Origin: Datura wrightii | Taxonomy: Eukaryota; Streptophyta; Magnoliopsida; Solanales; Solanaceae | Length of the DNA stretch: 64,000 nucleotides | Direction: 5' to 3' | Assembly: GCA_035772735.1 (NCBI GenBank) | Contig: JASDFA010000016.1 | Coordinates: 168,335,001 to 168,399,000, forward strand | Shown: in pieces, positions 58,130-64,000 of the stretch | Numbering within the stretch: the stretch's first letter is position 1 | How the letters are laid out: every line of letters starts with the position of its first letter | Made by a program: the position numbers and the translations under genes | Notes under the pieces: model-generated | Database searches by the model: none | Seen by the model: the letters and a program-made list of their open reading frames with translations, nothing else | Told to the model about the DNA's origin: nothing

Positions 58130-59563
58130 TGATCACGGGCAAAAATATATGCCCGAGATACTCTTTATTACTTCAATTAGTCTTGTTTATCTAAGTTATT
58201 GTATACATTTTCATGTAATTTTATATAATGTGGAGATATGTGCTAACCAACATGATTAGCCTTTGTTTTGTAGGTTTTGATGATGTTTGAGTAACTAATC
58301 CATGAGTTGGTGAAGTAGAAGCTTGGAAATGGAATTAACACACGAACGTCGGCAAGGAAGAGGCACAAAACAGCCCACCGGCGCGTCGACAAGGTGCCAT
58401 GGCAGGCAGGCCGCTCAAAACAGCCCACCTGCGTGTTGGCAACGTGCCACGACAGGTGGACTCAGCGACCATGGGGCTACAACGCGCTGCCCAGGCAGCG
58501 TGACACGTTGCCAACACGGCAAGGTGCTGCCTGGGCCGATTTCGGGTGATTTTCCAGAGAGCCTCCGCGTTCGTAGCGTGTCACGGAGGCCGTGCTCCGC
58601 GATGCACTCCGTGACACGTTGCTTGTTAATCCGGGAAAGATTCCTACTAATATAAATAGCACACTTAGGTTTATTTTTCATAATGAAGACTTGGTGGAGC
58701 TAGGACGTGGGTTAGCAGCAGTTGAGGGACGAAAAAGCTAAGGGTTTTTCTCTCTTTCTTTATTCTTTCAATCAATTGTACGTATGATTTACACTCATTT
58801 GAGGATGATCAATCCACAAATGAGTGGCTAATTCTCTTCCTTGCTAAGGTTTTGAACATGTGTATTGAATTTTGATTGTGAATTATATGGTTTTTCATCT
58901 TCTTCTTTCATGTTGTTCTATTAATTCTTGTTCTTGCTGCATTAGTGTGTGGCCAACATTAATTTACATCTAAAAAGTCCAATTTCACTCGAGAGAGCAA
59001 GAAACTGGAAAGTTGTGAATTAATAGGGTATTGTTCTTAACTTGATTTGGGAAAATTGGGTTTTGATGTGCTTTCCTGATAGAAATATACTTGAAAGCCG
59101 TATTAGTCAATTTAGGAACCGGAATTGTATTGCTAGGTCATAAATTGCATTTGATCACAGAAATGTAGACGAATGGTTTATGATTCTAAAGTGAGATTAA
59201 ATACGAGAGTTTTAAACTCTAGGCTAATGTTCTTGGCTAGCAACATGAAGAGAAGAATAACCGAATTATGATTACTATCGAATTCATTACTTGTTCTTAA
59301 CCTTGGCATGCTCTTATCCATAGTTTCAATTCAAGTAAATATTTGTTAATAGTTTTAGTATATAGTTTATAAACAAAATTATTTAACTTTTGGTTACATT
59401 GTTGTCAACATAATTAGAAGTAAACTAGAATATAGTATACTTAAGCAATTTTACTTATCCAGAGTCTCCTTGGATCGATACTTGGCTTACTTAGCCACTT
59501 TATTACTTGTTTGACCACGTGCACTTGCGTGTCGGTTTTTAACCCCTACCAAAGCACCGAGCA
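58130..59563 (+). repeat. Element D 5' LTR
   Basis: Starts TGATCACGGGCAAAAATATA and ends AAAGCACCGAGCA. Terminal hairpin CGGGCA/TGCCCG at 58136-58155. Dyad module, TATA box and a G-box CACGTG near the end (~59517). Related to the N and C LTRs along most of its length. Confidence 0.94.
58577..58658 (+). promoter_or_regulatory. LTR promoter of D: 42-bp dyad module and TATA box
   Basis: CGTGTCACGGAG ... CTCCGTGACACG at 58577-58618, with TATAAATA at 58651-58658, again a 32-nt gap. The 3' LTR copies are at 63127-63168 and 63201-63208. Confidence 0.75.
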
Positions 59564-59569
59564 AGTTTT

Positions 59570-59587
59570 TGGCGTCGTTGCCGGGGA
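59570..59587 (+). other. Element D primer binding site (tRNA-Asp)
   Basis: TGGCGTCGTTGCCGGGGA, one mismatch to tRNA-Asp, six bases after the LTR. Confidence 0.88.
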
Positions 59588-59734
59588 GACTTGGCAATTG
59601 GTGAAATTGTTTTAAGTATAAATTTACTGTATTTTTGTTTTATTTTCTTAAGTGTTGACAACTTGGTCTAGTGTTTGTTTTAATTCTTCTTTATTTTATT
59701 TTATTTTTCTGCTTGTTTGTACACCCTTATTGAC

Positions 59735-60682
59735 ATGACATCGTGGAATATAAATGGTTTCAATGGTGGATACTCATATTTTAGTGAATCTTGTCTGAAC
59801 TGTGGAGGACCCCACTTGTGGCAAAACTGTAATACGTGCAATATATGTTGGTGTCAATATGGCCATTGGGGTGATTGTCCAAAGGCATATTCCCCTCCCC
59901 CAAGCCCCTACTATGATCCTTCTGTTGTTTTTTCTGAATATAGGCATGCTGAAAATGAGGACTTGGGACGCCAAGCTCGAATAGAAGACATGTTGAAACA
60001 ACTCTTGGAGCAATCAGAAGCAATGAAGGAGGCGATGGCAGTATTGAGAAATCAGCAAGAAGAGAATGGAGAGGCTCTAGAAAGGATGACCATCAAATTC
60101 ACGGAGATGATCGCTGAAGCTGAAGAGTGTGATAAATCACAGACAACAGTTTTAGCCGATATTCAAGAGGAACTACAAGAGGACGACAAGGGTGAATTTT
60201 TGGATGAAGCCCAACAATTCGAATCTCTTGAGTGTCCCCGTGATGGGCTCACACTTCTGGAAAATCCATTCTTGGAAGAAGAGTTAGCGTATCCCCCAGT
60301 CGACTTTAATGGTGAGATAGATGTCGATGTCGAGAAGGTATATACAAGTAAGGAGGTCAAGCAAAATGCAGTTTCAGAGTTGAGGTGTATTGGACCACAC
60401 TCTACGCATTTTTCAACATTAAATTTGGTTGACAACATAGAAATAGAGTCTTCCAAGTGTGTAGAGAAATGTCTAGAGGAGGACCAAGCACCATATATTT
60501 TGAAATTTGCTAACTCGGAAAGACAAAATGACTTCGCTTACTTAAGGACCAATAAATGCAAAAGGCAACATCTACTGTTTGGTCCTTACAATTTTTCACC
60601 ACCACCCCTGGAGCATAAGAGGAAATTAGAGAAGAAATTAGGGGTGAGATTCATATCCTCAAGGTGGAGGAAAAAGTGGTGA
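59735..60682 (+). CDS. Element D orphan frame, Cys-rich N-terminus plus coiled coil, unknown function
   Basis: ATG 59735 to TGA 60682, 315 codons, no internal stop. I do not recognise a named family. Residues ~18-52 hold two knuckle-like clusters (CLNCGGPHLWQNC and CWCQYGHWGDC) that could bind zinc or RNA. A Pro/Tyr linker (SPPPSPYYDPS) follows, then a long charged helix (~75-135, EDMLKQLLEQSEAMKEAMAV and on) likely to form a coiled coil, a strongly acidic middle and a basic C-terminus (HKRKLEKKLG ... SRWRKKW). It occupies the place of gag in N and C and could be a stand-in nucleic-acid-binding or packaging protein (inference). The preceding TTG-led extension to 59717 is not used. Confidence 0.8.
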   Translation: MTSWNINGFNGGYSYFSESCLNCGGPHLWQNCNTCNICWCQYGHWGDCPKAYSPPPSPYYDPSVVFSEYRHAENEDLGRQARIEDMLKQLLEQSEAMKEAMAVLRNQQEENGEALERMTIKFTEMIAEAEECDKSQTTVLADIQEELQEDDKGEFLDEAQQFESLECPRDGLTLLENPFLEEELAYPPVDFNGEIDVDVEKVYTSKEVKQNAVSELRCIGPHSTHFSTLNLVDNIEIESSKCVEKCLEEDQAPYILKFANSERQNDFAYLRTNKCKRQHLLFGPYNFSPPPLEHKRKLEKKLGVRFISSRWRKKW

Positions 60683-60721
60683 AACTTGGTACGTCGTGCC
60701 GCGACGTAAAATTAGGCGCTG

Positions 60722-60739
60722 CTTGGGAGGCAACCCAAG
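60722..60739 (+). promoter_or_regulatory. Conserved stem-loop after the D frame
   Basis: CTTGGG-AGGCAA-CCCAAG, perfect stem, 40 nt after the stop, behind GCCGCGACGTAAAATTAGGC. Two pairs differ from N and both sides changed together. Confidence 0.72.
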
Positions 60740-62642
60740 GGTACCATGGGTACCATTTTAATTTCTTGCATTTATGTTTATTTTATTTATTTTTCATCTT
60801 GTGTTGTTTTGGTGGAAAGTTAAGCACAGATAGAGGGGAAGTCTGAGTACCCGTGGAGGAGGAAGCTAACAAGCATGGAAAAGAAAAAGTGTGGGGTCGA
60901 ACACCCACTTGTCCATAGTTGAAGAAAACCATGATGTCAGCTAGGCCTAAAGGCCTCAGGGAGTATTTCTCACCCTTTGTAACCTTTAGTTTGATGCCAT
61001 GCGGACATAGCATGATTTAAGTGTGGGGTGAGGGAAATTTCTAGGAAATTTCAAAATTTTTGTGCTTAATGATTTTTGGTGAATGTAATGCTTGTACAAA
61101 AGTTGGTGAGAAATTTGAAAATTTGAAAAAATTTGAAATATTTTTGTGAATTAAGCATGACTTCATCACCCGTTGGTTTTTCTTTTCGGTTCTTTTCCGA
61201 CGGGGGGTATTTGAACCGAAGAATAAAATTTTTTTTTCTTTTCTTTTTTCTTTCTTTCCTTGGTCTGTATATAAAGTTTTTTTAGTCATAGCTAGGGACT
61301 GTTTCCGACGATGGATGGATGACGACCGTCTTGAGGAAAATTAGTCGATAGGTTTTGGGTTTTGAAACCATAACTAATTGGTGATGGATGTTCTTGTTAT
61401 GTGCTATAAATGTTTGTAAGATGCAAGTATGTTCAGTGTGAAGCATGCAAGTGTATAACTTTGTTTGAGACACTTAGGCTCTTGAATTTGACTCAATATG
61501 ATGGAAGCTTAATTCTGAATTCTTGTGATTAGCTGAGTAAAAGTCTACTGAATGTGTCTTGATTTGAGCATGTGCCATGAGTGTAAGGTTTTTGAGTATT
61601 CCGTGCTATTGTGGATTGTCTAGAACTTTCCTGGTGTGTTTATAAAACGAAATGAAGGATGTGAATTGGAGGAAATGATATAGGCATTTCTTTGAATGAA
61701 CCAACTTTTTATCCCTCATTATACCTACCTTGAAAAATTAATCCTAGTTAAACCCATTGAGCCTTGAGCCTATTCTTTGACAGCTGCAACATAAGCTTAA
61801 TCATTTTTCTTTCATTAGCCTTGAAATTGAACCAGAACTCCGAAGCGCTTAAAGGAAAAATCCGAAAGGGTAAAGGAGTGAGAAGAATGGAAAAGAAGGA
61901 AAGATAGCAAATTGTAAGAGTTGAGAAAGGTCAAGGGTGCATTTTTGAATATGGCTGAGTATTAGTAGGGAGGAAGAAAACAAATAAATGAAAAGTTACT
62001 TATAGAACTCCTTACTAATAAGCTAAAAGTGTCGAAAGAAATGGGGGAACAAAAGAGGAAAAAGAAAACTAAAAGGAGAAAAAAGGTGAAGTGAGGGAAG
62101 GGAAGTTTGTAATGAAGGCGTGATGTATTAAAAGCGCTTAGGAAAGATAGTCACTATTACTGATCATAATAGTACCTACCCGCACCTGAGTTACATTACA
62201 ACCTAAAAAGTCCTACTTGATCTTACATTCACACATCCTTATATTAGTGGAATAAAACACTAAGGGCAAGCTTATGGGTCATTACATAATGCATGTGAAT
62301 TCTTTGTGAGAGTGAGTGTAATTCTATTCATGTACCCACACATGTGATATAAAAATTATTTTTGCGTGTGAAATTGGGTAACTCTCTTTCCGTGAGGGGC
62401 ACATGTTGAATGAAGGATATAATTCATGTGGGATTTCTTGATCAGTTGATTTGCATGAGTTTGCTAAAATTGAGAGTCGATTCTTGAGGTTAAGAAGTCT
62501 TAACATGGTTGTACTTCATTTCAATGATCAAATCAGGCATGCTCTATTTTTAGCTTGTATCTCATAATCATTATAGCCGTAACTTGAATTATCTTACTAA
62601 ATTAGTTATGTAGGAGTCTCCATTTGCATGATATGTAAAAGG
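60740..62642 (+). other. 3' noncoding module of element D
   Basis: No convincing frame. Homologous to N 13790-15268 in patches: GATGGATGGATGACGACC near 61310, GAAGCATGCAAG near 61440, GGGCAAGCTTATGGGTCAT near 62264. A/G-rich tract at 61850-62110. Confidence 0.7.
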
Positions 62643-62679
62643 TTGTTCGAGGACGAACAAGGCTTTAAGTGTGGGGTTG
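62643..62679 (+). other. Element D palindrome and polypurine tract
   Basis: TTGTTCG-AGGA-CGAACAA (62643-62660), then TTTAAGTGTGGGGTTG up to the LTR at 62680. Confidence 0.78.
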
Positions 62680-64000
62680 TGATCACGGGCAAAAATATAT
62701 GCCCGAGATACTCTTTATTACTTCAATTAGTCTTGTTTATCTAAGTTATTGTATACATTTTCATGTAATTTTATATAATGTGGAGATATGTGTTAACCAA
62801 CATGATTAGCCTTTGTTTTGTAGGTTTTGATGATGTTTGAGTAACTAATCCATGAGTTGGTGAAGTAGAAGCTTGGAAACGGAATTAACACGCGAACGTC
62901 GGCAAGGAAGAGGCACAAAACAGCCCACCGGCGCGTCGACAAGGTGCCATGGCAGGCAGGCCGCTCAAAACAGCCCACCTGCGCGTTGGCAACGTGCCAC
63001 GGCAGGTGGACTCTGCGACCATGGGGCTACAACGCGCTGCCCAGGCAGCGTGACACGTTGCCAACGCGGCAAGGTGCTGCCTGGGCCGATTTCGGGTGAT
63101 TTTCCAGAGAGCCTCCGCGTCCGTAGCGTGTCACGGAGGCCGTGCTCCGCGATGCACTCCGTGACACGTTGCTTGTTAATCCGGGAAAGATTCCTACTAA
63201 TATAAATAGCACACTTAGGTTTATTTTTCATAATGAAGACTTGGTGGAGCTAGGACGTGGGTTAGCAGCAGTTGAGGGACGAAAAAGCTAAGGGTTTTTC
63301 TCTCTTTCTTTATTCTTTCAATCAATTGTACGTATGATTTACACTCATTTGAGGATGATCAATCCACAAATGAGTGGCTAATTCTCTTCCTTGCTAAGGT
63401 TTTGAACATGTGTATTGAATTTTGATTGTGAATTATATGGTTTTTCATCTTCTTCTTTCATGTTGTTCTATTAATTCTTGTTCTTGCTGCATTAGTGTGT
63501 GGCCAACATTAATGTACATCTAAAAAGTCCAATTTCACTCGAGAGAGCAAGAAATTGGAAAGTTGTGAATTAATAGGGTATTGTTCTTAACTTGATTTGG
63601 GAAAATTGGGTTTTGATGTGCTTTCCTGATAGAAATATACTTGAAAGCCGTATTAGTCAATTTAGGAACCAGAATTGTATTGCTAGGTCATAAATTGCAT
63701 TTGATCACAGAAATGTAGACGAATGGTTTATGATTCTAAAGTGAGATTAAATACGAGAGTTTTAATCTCTAGGCTAATTTTCTTGGCTAGCAACATGAAG
63801 AGAAGAATAACCGAATTATGATTACTATCGAATTCATTACTTATTCTTAACCTTGGCATGCTCTTATCCATAGTTTCAATTCAAGTAAATATTTGTTAAT
63901 AGTTTTAGTATATAGTTTATAAACAAAATTATTTAACTTTTGGTTACATTGTTGTCAACATAATTAGAAGTAAACTAGAATATAGTATACTTAAGCAATT
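62680..64000 (+). repeat. Element D 3' LTR, cut by window end
   Basis: First 1321 bp of an expected 1434. Matches 58130-59450 with about 14 substitutions, mostly transitions, and no indel that I see. It holds its own dyad module and TATA box. Confidence 0.94.

Larger units (their letters stand above)
58130..64000 (+). mobile_element. Element D: non-autonomous LTR retrotransposon with one orphan frame (3' end outside window)
   Basis: 5' LTR 58130-59563 (1434 bp), tRNA-Asp primer site, leader, a 315-codon frame, AGGCAA stem-loop, ~1.9 kb noncoding, palindrome, purine tract and the first 1321 bp of the 3' LTR. LTR, leader and 3' noncoding parts are homologous to N and C, but gag-protease and ORF2 are replaced. 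By hand count about 14 differences in 1321 LTR sites: recent. The expected target duplication is CTCAG. Confidence 0.92.

Overview
The window is plant nuclear DNA. A long stretch of plastid DNA is interrupted by, and joined to, several layers of LTR retrotransposons, and I see no ordinary host gene. The plastid gene order (psbB-clpP-rps12-rpl20-rps18-rpl33-psaJ-trnP-trnW-petG-petL-psbE-psbF-psbL-psbJ), the two-intron clpP and the unedited ACG start of psbL fit a dicot. Solanaceae is my best guess (inference, about 70%).

Layout. 1-6987 and 16734-~19318 are one colinear nuclear plastid insertion (NUPT) of about 9.6 kb, which continues to the left of the window. Several of its genes carry 1-2 bp deletions or C-to-T stops, while rpl33, petG, psbE, psbF, psbL and psbJ are still open. 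It is split in the trnP-trnW spacer by element N (6988-16728, target duplication ATAAG). At ~19319 it abuts the broken 5' LTR of a Ty3/gypsy element of the Tekay/Del type (A1, to 24905). A second element of that type (A2) starts inside the A1 3' LTR. A2 is interrupted twice: by a third gypsy element B (27164-37493, duplication TAAAC) between its primer site and gag, and by element C (41602-50346, minus strand, duplication GCTGT) in its integrase. The A2 3' LTR breaks off at 52714 against a 5'-truncated relative of B (B'). The LTR of B' is in turn interrupted at 58130 by element D, which runs off the right edge.

The most interesting material is the trio N, C and D. All have ~1.4 kb LTRs, a tRNA-Asp primer site and no reverse transcriptase, RNase H or integrase. 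N and C carry an Athila-type gag-protease frame plus a second acidic frame (ORF2) behind a candidate intron. D has the same LTR, leader and 3' noncoding backbone but a single intact 315-codon frame of unknown function. The three share several unexplained, position-conserved structures: a 42-bp dyad module (12-bp arms, 18-bp spacer) found 13 times, one copy per LTR lying exactly 32 nt from the TATA box; a hairpin 4-6 nt inside the LTR end with a compensatory change; a stem-loop with an AGGCAA loop just after the gag-type frame, also with compensatory changes; and a TTGTTCG/CGAACAA palindrome before the polypurine tract, whose core also occurs in the unrelated A and B elements.

Nesting and LTR differences give a partial history. 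A2 came after A1. B and C came after A2, N after the NUPT, and D after B'. By hand count the paired LTRs of C and D differ at only ~1% of sites and those of N at several percent, so C and D are the youngest. Most coding regions are decayed; the D frame is the only full-length, undamaged retroelement frame I see.
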